DNA from: an uncultured Flavobacteriaceae bacterium
GTDB taxonomy: Bacteria; Bacteroidota; Bacteroidia; Flavobacteriales; Flavobacteriaceae
Direction: 5' to 3'
Assembly (NCBI GenBank): GCA_947494205.1
Contig: CANLUH010000003.1
Location: 186,001-250,000, forward strand
Length of the DNA: 64,000 nucleotides
Positions 10,235-19,330 of this stretch are shown one piece after another. The notes below the pieces were generated by a model. It did no database searches. It saw only the letters and a list, made by a program, of their open reading frames with translations, and was not told where the DNA came from. Every line of letters begins with the position of its first letter. Within the stretch, counting starts at the first letter, position 1. The position numbers were made by a program, and so were the translations under genes.

Positions 10235-10981
10235 ATGAATTTAACGTTAAAAATATGGCGTCAGAAAAACGCTAACGATAAAGGGAAAATGGTTGATTAT
10301 AAAATCAGCGATGTATCTCCAGATATGTCTTTCCTTGAAATGTTAGATGTTTTAAACGAACAACTTATAAATGAAGGAGACGAGCCAGTAGCATTCGATC
10401 ACGATTGTCGTGAAGGAATTTGTGGTATGTGTTCTTTATACATAAATGGGGAAGCACACGGACCAGATAGAGGTGTTACAACATGTCAATTACATATGCG
10501 TATGTTTAAAGATGGCGATACTATATTTATAGAGCCATTTAGAGCAAAAGCATTTCCTGTAATAAAAGATTTAGTTGTAGATAGAGGTGCTTTCGATCGT
10601 ATTCAACATGCAGGAGGTTTTATTTCTGTAAACACCTCTGGAAATACAATAGATGCAAACGCTATACCTGTTGAAAAAGCAGATGCAGATAAAGCTTTTG
10701 AAGCGGCTACTTGTATTGGTTGTGGTGCTTGTGTTGCCTCTTGTAAAAACTCTAGTGCCATGCTATTTGTTGGAGCTAAGGTGTCTCAGTTTGCATTATT
10801 ACCACAAGGAAAAGTGGAAGCTACAGACCGTGTATTAAATATGGTAAAGCAAATGGATGAAGAAGGCTTTGGTAATTGTACAAATACAGGTGCTTGCGAA
10901 GTTGAATGTCCAAAAGGTATCTCGTTAGAGAATATTGCTAGAATGAATCGTGAATACTTAACAGCATCTTTAAAAGGCTAG
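10235..10981 (+). CDS. sdhB: Succinate dehydrogenase / fumarate reductase iron-sulfur subunit
   Basis: 248 residues. The N-terminal [2Fe-2S] ferredoxin domain has C58, C63, C66 and C84. The C-terminal domain carries the [11 protein letters not shown] and [12 protein letters not shown] clusters for the remaining [4Fe-4S] and [3Fe-4S] centres. It relays electrons from SdhA-bound FAD to the heme subunit. It is the last gene of the sdhCAB operon and is followed within 30 bp by a terminator hairpin. Confidence 0.97.
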   Translation: MNLTLKIWRQKNANDKGKMVDYKISDVSPDMSFLEMLDVLNEQLINEGDEPVAFDHDCREGICGMCSLYINGEAHGPDRGVTTCQLHMRMFKDGDTIFIEPFRAKAFPVIKDLVVDRGAFDRIQHAGGFISVNTSGNTIDANAIPVEKADADKAFEAATCIGCGACVASCKNSSAMLFVGAKVSQFALLPQGKVEATDRVLNMVKQMDEEGFGNCTNTGACEVECPKGISLENIARMNREYLTASLKG

Positions 10982-11010
10982 TATAAGTTTTCAAATCTTC
11001 AAAATATTTT

Positions 11011-11046
11011 AAACCTAAGTGTATCTTGATATACTTAGGTTTTTTT
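11011..11046 (+). terminator. Rho-independent terminator of sdhCAB
   Basis: AACCTAAGTGTAT and ATATACTTAGGTT (one G-T wobble) form a tight stem-loop followed by TTTTTT, 30 bp after sdhB. Confidence 0.8.
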
Positions 11047-11159
11047 ATTGGTATTAGCTTACTTAGATGATGCTAACGGTTTTCTGTTTATACTAAATTA
11101 CTATAAAGAATAAAACTAATTAAAATAAGTATGGTATTTTAAATTAAAAAATTCTAATA

Positions 11160-11210
11160 CAACAAAGCCCCAAAAAATAATTTTGGGGCTTTGTTGTATT
11201 TTTATAAAAG
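11160..11210. terminator. Strong hairpin between sdhB and the THC0290_0291-type gene
   Basis: A perfect 16-bp inverted repeat with a GGGGCTTTGTTG core (11160-11175 with 11181-11196) and a 5-nt loop. It sits 22 bp past the stop of the minus-strand gene and has a T-rich run on the plus side, so it can probably work in both directions. Confidence 0.7.
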
Positions 11211-11218
11211 GCTTTTTT

Positions 11219-12028
11219 CTAATCTAAGTAGTAAATGTATCCAACATTAAACCAAACTAACCAGTCATTATTTTTGTTAGATTCTAACTGGTGATTTAAC
11301 CCATCTACCCAGTTGCTAAAATAATATTGCCATCTTAAATCCACCATAACATCGGCAAGAGGTGCAATCTTATATCTAACACCTACACTAGATACTATAG
11401 ACCAAGTACTGCCTGCTTCATCTGAAACAGAACCAGGCTCCCAGCCAGGGTAAAAGTTGTTAGGGTTGGATATGTTACCAGGATCGTTTAATAATGGATC
11501 AGGATTAATATAAGATGTGCTCACCTTAGGGTTGTAAGATACATAATGTGCACCTAAGCTAACAAAAGGAGCAAACTTGTAACCAAAGGCTTGAAATGAA
11601 CGAATACTTAATGGAAAATATTCTAATTGCATACCAATATCAAAGTTATTAGCTTCACCTGCGTGACCTCTTAATTTATTGGCTCCAGGAGTTTGTCTAG
11701 ATTCATCAACCCATTTTCCAAAATGATTTAATGTTGTTTTATTCCAAGACAATTCTGTTCTTAGTTTAAAGTGGTCATTAAAATAATTGTCTGTAGTGTA
11801 ACAGTTACAATCTGCTCTGTATGCAAAGTTTATGTAATGTACTAGACCGATTCCGAAACCAGTGTTTCCTTTATTAGTTTCAAAGTCGTTACGTACACCA
11901 AAATCCGATTGAAATGCAACAGGACCTGAGATAACCCCTATTTCGTGAGAGAAACCTAACTGAGAAAAAGCAGCTTGGGAGGCTAAGAATACTAAAAATA
12001 GCAATGCTAATTGTTTTGCTTTAAGCAT
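11219..12028 (-). CDS. THC0290_0291-family outer-membrane beta-barrel protein
   Basis: 269 residues from the Met at 12028, which opens the signal peptide (LKAKQLALLFLVFLASQAAFSQ). The longer ORF start adds 21 residues ahead of it. The conserved opening GFSHEIGVISGPVAFQSDFG and the YRADCNCYT block are what I recall for the flavobacterial family named THC0290_0291, of unknown function. The rest is alternating beta-strand sequence with many Trp/Tyr, ending in VGYIYYLD. The two adjacent Cys of CNC may form a disulfide. Monocistronic, with its own terminator. Confidence 0.75.
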   Translation of the reverse strand: MLKAKQLALLFLVFLASQAAFSQLGFSHEIGVISGPVAFQSDFGVRNDFETNKGNTGFGIGLVHYINFAYRADCNCYTTDNYFNDHFKLRTELSWNKTTLNHFGKWVDESRQTPGANKLRGHAGEANNFDIGMQLEYFPLSIRSFQAFGYKFAPFVSLGAHYVSYNPKVSTSYINPDPLLNDPGNISNPNNFYPGWEPGSVSDEAGSTWSIVSSVGVRYKIAPLADVMVDLRWQYYFSNWVDGLNHQLESNKNNDWLVWFNVGYIYYLD

Positions 12029-12197
12029 GATATGGTTCAAATTTAGAGGCTTATAATTAAACAAATATATAAAAACCCGATTAACTAACAAATTTTATAG
12101 ATAAAATGCATCAATTACTTGGTTTTATTTTATTTGGTCAACTAATTAAAATTTTTGCGAATTTAAAAAAAAAAGAATGTAATTTTTAAAGATAATG

Positions 12198-12205
12198 TAT
12201 ATTTG
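12198..12205 (+). promoter_or_regulatory. Probable -7 element for gdhA
   Basis: TATATTTG matches TAnnTTTG, 40 nt before the gdhA ATG. No TTG at the -33 position was found, so only half of the promoter is supported. Confidence 0.4.
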
Positions 12206-12245
12206 TACTAAATAATATACGTCGTATTTATAATTATATAAGTAA

Positions 12246-13589
12246 ATGAAAAATAAGATAGAATCATTTTTAGATCTTGTTAAAGAAAAAAATGGACACG
12301 AACCAGAATTCTTACAAGCAGTTCATGAGGTTGCAGAAACTGTAATCCCATTTATTGAAGATAATCCACAGTATCAAAATAAGATGTTATTAGAGCGTAT
12401 GGTAGAGCCAGAACGTACAATAATATTTAGAGTACCTTGGATAGACGATAATGGTAATACACAAGTAAACAGAGCTTTTAGAGTAGAGTTTAACTCTGCA
12501 ATAGGTCCTTATAAAGGAGGGTTACGTTTTCACCCTTCTGTAAATTTAAGTATTCTTAAGTTTTTAGGGTTTGAGCAAGTATTTAAAAACAGCTTAACGA
12601 CTTTACCTATGGGTGGAGGAAAAGGAGGAAGTGACTTTAACCCTAAAGGGAAAAGTGATAATGAAGTAATGCGTTTCTGTCAGTCATTTATGAGTGAGCT
12701 ATTCAGGCATATTGGTGCAAATACAGATGTACCTGCAGGAGATATAGGAGTAGGAGGTCGTGAAATAGGTTACATGTTTGGGCAGTACAAAAGGTTACGT
12801 AATGAATTTACTGGTGTTTTAACGGGTAAAGGAATGTCTTATGGAGGCTCTTTAATTCGTCCTGAAGCTACAGGTTATGGTTGTGTGTATTTTGCAAAAA
12901 ATATGTTAGCAACTAAAAACGATTCATTTGAAGGAAAAACAGTAGTTATTTCTGGATCAGGAAACGTTGCACAATATGCTTGCCAAAAAGCAACAGAACT
13001 AGGAGGTAAGGTTGTAACAATGTCAGATTCTTCTGGTTACATACATGATAAGGACGGAATAGATGCAGATAAATTAGCCTTTATTATGGACCTTAAAAAT
13101 GTAAAAAGAGGTAGAATTAGTGAGTATGTAGATACATATTCTTCTGCAACATTCCACAAAGGCGAAAGACCATGGAGTGTAGATTGCGATGTTGCAATGC
13201 CATGTGCAACACAAAACGAATTAAATAAAGAAGAAGCAGAAGCTTTAGTTAGTAACAATGTTTTAGCTGTAGCAGAAGGCGCAAATATGCCAACTACACC
13301 AGAAGCTATTGAAGTGTTGCAAAATGCTAAAGTATTATTTGCACCAGGAAAAGCATCTAATGCTGGAGGTGTTGCTACTTCTGGATTAGAAATGAGCCAA
13401 AACTCATTACGTTACAACTGGACAAGAGAAGAAGTAGATACTAAGTTAAACCAAATCATGAATGATATTCATGAATCTTGTGTTACTTACGGTACAGATA
13501 AAGATGGAAATGTAGACTATGTAAAAGGAGCAAATATTGCTGGTTTTGTAAAAGTTGCAGATGCTATGCTAGCGCAAGGTGTTGTGTAA
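12246..13589 (+). CDS. gdhA: NADP-specific glutamate dehydrogenase
   Basis: 447 residues, the usual length of the hexameric NADP-dependent enzyme. K90 in GPYKGG and K126 in PMGGGKGGSD are the substrate-binding and catalytic lysines. The Rossmann motif GSGNVAQ lies near residue 240. The enzyme aminates 2-oxoglutarate to glutamate and is the main ammonium-assimilation enzyme when ammonium is plentiful. It stands alone, with a probable promoter -7 box upstream and a strong terminator downstream. Confidence 0.96.
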   Translation: MKNKIESFLDLVKEKNGHEPEFLQAVHEVAETVIPFIEDNPQYQNKMLLERMVEPERTIIFRVPWIDDNGNTQVNRAFRVEFNSAIGPYKGGLRFHPSVNLSILKFLGFEQVFKNSLTTLPMGGGKGGSDFNPKGKSDNEVMRFCQSFMSELFRHIGANTDVPAGDIGVGGREIGYMFGQYKRLRNEFTGVLTGKGMSYGGSLIRPEATGYGCVYFAKNMLATKNDSFEGKTVVISGSGNVAQYACQKATELGGKVVTMSDSSGYIHDKDGIDADKLAFIMDLKNVKRGRISEYVDTYSSATFHKGERPWSVDCDVAMPCATQNELNKEEAEALVSNNVLAVAEGANMPTTPEAIEVLQNAKVLFAPGKASNAGGVATSGLEMSQNSLRYNWTREEVDTKLNQIMNDIHESCVTYGTDKDGNVDYVKGANIAGFVKVADAMLAQGVV

Positions 13590-13611
13590 TTAAATAGTTT
13601 ATTAATTATAT

Positions 13612-13653
13612 AATCCCTCAAAATGTTAAATGCATTTTGGGGGATTTTTTTTA
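13612..13653 (+). terminator. Rho-independent terminator of gdhA
   Basis: AATCCCTCAAAATG (13612-13625) pairs with CATTTTGGGGGATT (13633-13646, one G-T wobble) and is followed by eight T. Confidence 0.85.
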
Positions 13654-13831
13654 TTGATAGCAATCAATATTTCTTGCTAATATAGATTTAACCACCTGTT
13701 TTAAGAGTACTAATACAAATTTTACAATTATGTTAATAAACATAAAAAGGTATAAAACAATAAGTTTTCCATTTTTTGTATATATTTTTGTTCAAAATAG
13801 CGTTATAACTAAAAGCGATTAAATTGCAGTT

Positions 13832-16189
13832 ATGAAAATTAGAATTTTACTAATCATAGTATTCTTAATACCAAAACTTTTTTATTCACAGGATTTTACT
13901 AATTCTTGGACAGGACATTTCTCTTATTTAAGTATAGAGGATATTTCTCAAGGTGAAAATAAGGTGTTTGGTGCTGCAGAGAATGCTATATTTATTTACG
14001 ATAAACAAACACTAGAAATAGATAAACTATCAACTATTCATGGTTTATCTGGGGAGACCATTTCTGCTATAAAATATATAGAAGAACAAGGTATTTTGTT
14101 AGTTGGTTTCGATAACGGTTTAATGCAGGTCTATAACGAGTCCGATGGAAGTTTTGTTACCGTTGTAGATATTATAGATAAACCAACAATACCGCCTAAC
14201 GATAAAAGGATAAATCATTTTATGATATATAATGAAATAGCTTATATATCAACGAATTATGGAATTTCTCTTTATGATATTAATAATTTAGAATTTGGAG
14301 ACACTTATTTTATAGGAGATGGCGGTGCTCAAATAAAAGTGAATCAAACCACTATTTTTGAAGATAATATATATGCAGCAACTGCTGTAGGTATTAGTAG
14401 GGCTGTTGTAGAAAATACAAACCTTATAGACTTTAATCAATGGACTCGAATTTTTGGAGCTAATTGGGTAGGTATTGTAAGTATAGGAGATAAATTGTTT
14501 GCCTCTAGATTCGATAAAAAACTATATAGTGTTATTAATAATATTGTAGCAGTAATTGAAACTTACGATGATATAATTGTCGATACTAGAGCTAATAGCG
14601 ATAGGTTAATAATTACAACTAAAGAAGAAGCCTATGTATACAATCCAGAGGATTTTAGTTTAGTAGCATTAGCGACTACTAATGAAGATTATGAAGCTGT
14701 ATTTTCTAGTGCCTCTTTTAATTCGGAAGGAGAACTTTATATAGGAACTCAAGTAGAAAATAATGCAAGTGGATTATTTGGCTATGGAATATTAAAAACT
14801 ACAATTTCTGATACGTCTACTTTTGAAGAAATACACCCGGCAAGTCCATTATTAAATAGATTTTTTCAAGTAAGGACTCAAGGCGGTCAAATTTGGGGAA
14901 CACATGGAGGGCATTCTGTAACATTTAACCCATATTCAGGTTTAAGAAGAACAGGAATAAGTCATTTTATAGATAATGATTGGGATAATATTGTATATAG
15001 CGAGTTTTTAGATGTCTTAGCAAAACCATGGGCGTTTTCTTACTTATCAATAAACCCTTTTAATTCTAATGATGTTTTGTTAAGTTCTTCAATTTCTGGA
15101 GTGATATCAATTACAGAAGGTGTTCCAGATACATGGTATAATGCAGAAAACAGTACTATAGTTCCATTTGTTGGACAAAATCATTTTGTTTTTGCAAGTA
15201 ATTATGATGAAGAAGGCGCATATTGGGTATTAAATGGAAGAACAAATAATGCTCTAAATAGATTTAAAGATGGGCAGTGGCAAGACTTTAGTTTAGAAAG
15301 TATTATTAGTCCAGCTACTAGTAATGCAGGATTTTCCGATTTAACGTTTACAAATGACGAAAAGATTTTTATAGGAAGTCTTAACTACGGAATTATAGGT
15401 TACGACAAAGAGAGTGGAGATTTGAAATTTATAGAGGATATAGAGCTTAACATGCCATCTCAAAAAGTATGGGCAGTAGAGGTAGATAAGCAAAACCAAG
15501 TATGGATAGGAACTTCAAGTGGATTAAGAGTTATTAATAATCCAACAGAATTTTTTGATGATAATGCATACCAACCATCAGATATTATTATTTTAGACGA
15601 TGGTATTCCTAGAGAGCTTTTATTTCAACAATATATAACAGATATAGAAGTGGATGGCTCTAATAATAAGTGGATTTCTACTTTAGATACAGGCGTATAT
15701 TATTTGTCTTCAGACGGACAAGAAACCATATTTCACTTTACAAAAAACAATTCCCCTTTACCATCAAATGATGTACTAGATGTTGCAATAGACGATACTA
15801 ATGGAGTGGTGTATTTTGCAACAGAAAAAGGGTTAGTTGCATTTAGCTCAGACACTTCAAAACCAGAAGAAACACTTACTAATGCGTATGTGTATCCAAA
15901 CCCTGTACGTCCAACATTCAATATCTCTCAAGATAAAGTTAAAATAAAAGGGATTACAGATAATGTAAATATAAAAATCACAGATATAGAAGGTAATTTA
16001 GTAACAGAAGCAGAGTCTAGAACAAATTCAAAATTTAAAGGCTATAATTTAGAGGTAGATGGAGGAACAGCGCTATGGAATGGAAAAAATTTAGCCGATA
16101 GAATTGTAGCTTCAGGAGTATACCTTATTATGATTTCAGACCTAGATTCATTTGAAACCAAAGTCTTAAAAGTAATGATAGTTAGGTAA
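13832..16189 (+). CDS. porZ: Type IX secretion system attachment-complex protein PorZ
   Basis: 785 residues with an N-terminal signal peptide (ending YSQ near residue 20), two-component-regulator-type propeller repeats from ~30 to ~680 (blocks such as LVGFDNGLMQVY, GTSSGLRV, ATEKGLVAF), and a C-terminal ~95-residue domain of T9SS sorting type (YVYPNPVRPTFNIS through SGVYLIMISD). PorZ works with PorU, PorV and PorQ on the cell surface to cleave the sorting domain of cargo and attach it to A-LPS-like glycan. The stop codon overlaps the recO start by one base (TAATG), a fixed arrangement in flavobacteria. The many T9SS cargo genes in this window would depend on this system. Confidence 0.85.
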   Translation: MKIRILLIIVFLIPKLFYSQDFTNSWTGHFSYLSIEDISQGENKVFGAAENAIFIYDKQTLEIDKLSTIHGLSGETISAIKYIEEQGILLVGFDNGLMQVYNESDGSFVTVVDIIDKPTIPPNDKRINHFMIYNEIAYISTNYGISLYDINNLEFGDTYFIGDGGAQIKVNQTTIFEDNIYAATAVGISRAVVENTNLIDFNQWTRIFGANWVGIVSIGDKLFASRFDKKLYSVINNIVAVIETYDDIIVDTRANSDRLIITTKEEAYVYNPEDFSLVALATTNEDYEAVFSSASFNSEGELYIGTQVENNASGLFGYGILKTTISDTSTFEEIHPASPLLNRFFQVRTQGGQIWGTHGGHSVTFNPYSGLRRTGISHFIDNDWDNIVYSEFLDVLAKPWAFSYLSINPFNSNDVLLSSSISGVISITEGVPDTWYNAENSTIVPFVGQNHFVFASNYDEEGAYWVLNGRTNNALNRFKDGQWQDFSLESIISPATSNAGFSDLTFTNDEKIFIGSLNYGIIGYDKESGDLKFIEDIELNMPSQKVWAVEVDKQNQVWIGTSSGLRVINNPTEFFDDNAYQPSDIIILDDGIPRELLFQQYITDIEVDGSNNKWISTLDTGVYYLSSDGQETIFHFTKNNSPLPSNDVLDVAIDDTNGVVYFATEKGLVAFSSDTSKPEETLTNAYVYPNPVRPTFNISQDKVKIKGITDNVNIKITDIEGNLVTEAESRTNSKFKGYNLEVDGGTALWNGKNLADRIVASGVYLIMISDLDSFETKVLKVMIVR

Positions 16190-16908
16190 TGTTTACCACT
16201 ACAAATGCCATTGTTCTTTCTAAAATAAGATACAGAGACAACGATTTAATAGTAAAATGCTATACCCAAAAAGATGGTATAGTAAGTTATTTATTAAAAG
16301 GTGTTTTTAAATCTAAAAAAGGCTATTCAAAAATAGCGTACTACCAGTTATTATCTCAGTTACAAATTACTACAGACCATAAAAGTAAGCGCTCACTACA
16401 ATACATAAAGGAAGTTAAAAACAACTATTTATATACGAGTTTACATACTAATATATTAAAAAGTGCTATTGTTATGTTTTTAGCCGAAGTATTATCTACA
16501 TCACTTCAAGAAGAAGAACAAAACGATACACTGTATAATTACTTAGAAGCAACGTTACAATGGTTAGATGTAAATGAAAGTTTTGCAAACTTTCATTTGT
16601 TATTTCTATTAAACCTTTCTAAACATCTTGGATTCTACCCAGATAAATCAAAAATTGAAGCCCCATATTTTAATTTAAAAGATGGAGAATTTCAATTAGT
16701 AAAAGACAGTAGATATAGCGTTTTTGGGGAAAATTTAACACTGCTAAAACGTCTGTTAGGCATAACATTTGATACTCTAGAAGAAGTGAAAATAAACGCT
16801 AAACAAAGACAATCCTTTTTAAGTTTAATTTTACTTTATTTTGAATTACATTTGGGGAGTTTTAAAAAGCCCAAATCTTTACAGATATTTAATGAAGTTT
16901 TTAATTAA
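16189..16908 (+). CDS. recO: DNA repair protein RecO
   Basis: 239 residues. The N-terminal OB-fold (residues 1-80, TTNAIVLSKIRYRDNDLIVKCYT) and helical C-terminal region are typical. The zinc-binding Cys set of some RecO proteins is absent, as is usual in this lineage. RecO acts with RecR to load RecA on SSB-coated DNA in RecF-pathway repair. Start overlaps porZ by 1 nt and its end overlaps the next gene by 17 nt, so translation is probably coupled. Confidence 0.93.
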   Translation: MFTTTNAIVLSKIRYRDNDLIVKCYTQKDGIVSYLLKGVFKSKKGYSKIAYYQLLSQLQITTDHKSKRSLQYIKEVKNNYLYTSLHTNILKSAIVMFLAEVLSTSLQEEEQNDTLYNYLEATLQWLDVNESFANFHLLFLLNLSKHLGFYPDKSKIEAPYFNLKDGEFQLVKDSRYSVFGENLTLLKRLLGITFDTLEEVKINAKQRQSFLSLILLYFELHLGSFKKPKSLQIFNEVFN

Positions 16909-19321
16909 AAATAAAATATATTTCTTTAATCTTTTGTTGTTTGTATTAGCAATAACAGTAGCTCAAGCGCAAAATATTAAGGTTTTAAATAAAATAACAA
17001 AAGAACCTGTAATTGGAGCAGCTATTTTTAATACAGATCAAACTAAAAGTGTTGTTAGTGATATTAATGGAGAATTATCTTTATCTGGTTTCGATGCCAA
17101 AGAAATACTATACATTACACATATTACATACAGAGAACGAATAATTGTTAAATCTAAAATAAATAAAGGTGTTATTTATTTAGAATCTAACACGCAAGAT
17201 TTAAATGAAGTAGTGGTGTCGGCTTCTAAATTTGAACAAAGTAAAAGAGACATTCCTAAAAGTATTTCTAGTATAAATGCAAAAGCCATAGCCTTTAATA
17301 ATCCGCAAACCAGTGCAGATTTACTAGAAGCAACTGGGCAAGTCTATATTCAAAAAAGTCAATTAGGAGGTGGAAGCCCCATGATTAGAGGGTTCTCGAC
17401 CAATAGATTATTAATTACTGTAGATGGGGTAAGAATGAATAACGCTATTTTTAGAAGCGGAAACTTACAAAATGTTATTTCTATAGATCCATTTTCTATT
17501 AAAAACACCGAAGTTATATTAGGGCCAAGTTCTGTTATCTATGGAAGTGATGCCATAGGTGGTGTTATGAGCTTTTATACAGAGAAACCACAATTATCCT
17601 ATTCAGATTCTACATATGTAAAAGCTAATGCTGTATTACGATATGCTACAGCTAGCGAAGAAAAAACAGGACATTTTGCATTGAATTATGGATTGAAAAA
17701 ATGGGCGTTTTTAACAAATGTAAGTTATACCTCGTTCAATGATTTACGAATGGGGAAAAATGGTCCGGATGATTATTTAAGACCAGAGTTTGTAGTAACT
17801 AATAACGGAGAAGATACTGTTGTAGAAAATAATAATCCTTTGGTACAGCGTTTTTCAGGGTACAATCAAATAAACCTTATGCAGAAAGTACGGTTTGAGC
17901 CAGAAAGCAATCTTAGTTTCGACTTAGGTATGTATTATACCGCAACATCAGATAACCCAAGATACGACCGTTTAATTAGATATCGAGGCGATCAATTGCG
18001 TTCTGCAGAATGGTTTTATGGACCGCAAAAATGGTTTATGACTAATTTAAACGTTACCAAATTAAGTAGCGACTCTAACTTATATGATAAAATACAAGCA
18101 ACAGCTGCATACCAGAACTTTAAAGAAAGTAGAGTAGATCGAGATTTTCAATCTGTAGATAGAAGAATAAGAGAAGAGTCGGTAGATGCCTTTTCGTTTA
18201 ATTTAGATTTAGAAAAAGAATTAAGCCCAAAAACAAAACTATTCTACGGGTTAGAGTACGTTTACAATAAAATTTCATCGAGTGCTAGAACAGAAGATAT
18301 CATAACAAATGAGACTACAGAAGTTGTAACAAGATATCCAAATGGCTCTACATGGCAATCTGCAGCGATTTATGCTAATATAAAATATAAACCAAATCCT
18401 AAGTTTATATTTCAATCTGGGTTGCGATTTAACAATGTAGATTCTAGAGCAGATTTCACAGAGAATAATAGATTTTTAGACTTGCCTTTTAGTGCTTCAA
18501 AAAACACATCCGGAGCTTTAACAGGAACAGCAGGAGTAAGTTGGTTGCCAAGTAAAACATTGCAATGGCGATTAAATTTTTCATCTGCATTTAGAGCCCC
18601 AAATATAGACGATATAGGTAAAGTATTCGATTCTGAACCTGGCTCTGTAGTTGTACCTAATGAAACCTTAAAACATGAGTATGCTTATGGTGGAGAATTA
18701 GGGTTAACATTAAATTTTGATGATGTTGTTGTTTTTGATACTGCTACTTATTATACCTATTTAAATAATGCTTTAGTAAGAAAGGATGGTGATTTAAATG
18801 GAGAAACAACTATTTTGTATGATGGAGAGGTAAGTAATGTACAATCTATTCAAAACGCATCGAAAGAATGGATTTATGGTTTTGAAGCTGGTGTTAGAGT
18901 TAATTTTTCTGAACAGTTTAAATTAACCTCTCAATATAATATTATAGGAGGGACCGAAGATAATAATGGAGTAGAATTACCGGTAAGGCATGTAGCACCA
19001 AATTTTGGGAATACGCATTTAATTTGGCAACAGAGTAAATTTAAAACAGACGCTTTTATTAATTATAATAATGCATTATCGTTTAATCAATTAGCACCTT
19101 CCGAAAGAGAAAAAGATTATATATATGCTTTAGATGAGAATGGAAATCCTTATTCACCATCATGGTATACTTTAAATTTAAGAACGCAATATCAATTTAG
19201 TGAGTCTACATCTTTAACGGCGAGTTTAGAGAATATTACAGACCAACGTTATAGAGCCTATTCTTCAGGTATTTCGGCGCCAGGACGTAATTTAATAGTG
19301 TCTTTAAAATATAATTTATAA
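16892..19321 (+). CDS. TonB-dependent receptor with carboxypeptidase-regulatory-like N-terminus
   Basis: 809 residues from the Met at 16892 that opens the signal peptide (KFLIKNKIYFFNLLLFVLAI, ending AQAQ). The longer ORF start lies deeper inside recO and would hide it. An N-terminal CarboxypepD_reg-like module (~28-105) precedes the plug (~110-235, with TSADLLEATGQVYIQKS and VILGPSSVIYGSDAIGGVM) and a ~570-residue barrel ending in NLIVSLKYNL. It imports an unidentified ligand; plug wording resembles siderophore/heme-type receptors, but this is weak. Third gene of the porZ-recO unit. Confidence 0.9.
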   Translation: MKFLIKNKIYFFNLLLFVLAITVAQAQNIKVLNKITKEPVIGAAIFNTDQTKSVVSDINGELSLSGFDAKEILYITHITYRERIIVKSKINKGVIYLESNTQDLNEVVVSASKFEQSKRDIPKSISSINAKAIAFNNPQTSADLLEATGQVYIQKSQLGGGSPMIRGFSTNRLLITVDGVRMNNAIFRSGNLQNVISIDPFSIKNTEVILGPSSVIYGSDAIGGVMSFYTEKPQLSYSDSTYVKANAVLRYATASEEKTGHFALNYGLKKWAFLTNVSYTSFNDLRMGKNGPDDYLRPEFVVTNNGEDTVVENNNPLVQRFSGYNQINLMQKVRFEPESNLSFDLGMYYTATSDNPRYDRLIRYRGDQLRSAEWFYGPQKWFMTNLNVTKLSSDSNLYDKIQATAAYQNFKESRVDRDFQSVDRRIREESVDAFSFNLDLEKELSPKTKLFYGLEYVYNKISSSARTEDIITNETTEVVTRYPNGSTWQSAAIYANIKYKPNPKFIFQSGLRFNNVDSRADFTENNRFLDLPFSASKNTSGALTGTAGVSWLPSKTLQWRLNFSSAFRAPNIDDIGKVFDSEPGSVVVPNETLKHEYAYGGELGLTLNFDDVVVFDTATYYTYLNNALVRKDGDLNGETTILYDGEVSNVQSIQNASKEWIYGFEAGVRVNFSEQFKLTSQYNIIGGTEDNNGVELPVRHVAPNFGNTHLIWQQSKFKTDAFINYNNALSFNQLAPSEREKDYIYALDENGNPYSPSWYTLNLRTQYQFSESTSLTASLENITDQRYRAYSSGISAPGRNLIVSLKYNL

Positions 19322-19330
19322 AAATAGATG

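Noticed and set aside
13783-13790. TATTTTTG as a porZ promoter
   Set aside because: Matches TAnnTTTG but has no TTG at a workable distance; in AT-rich DNA one half-site is weak evidence.
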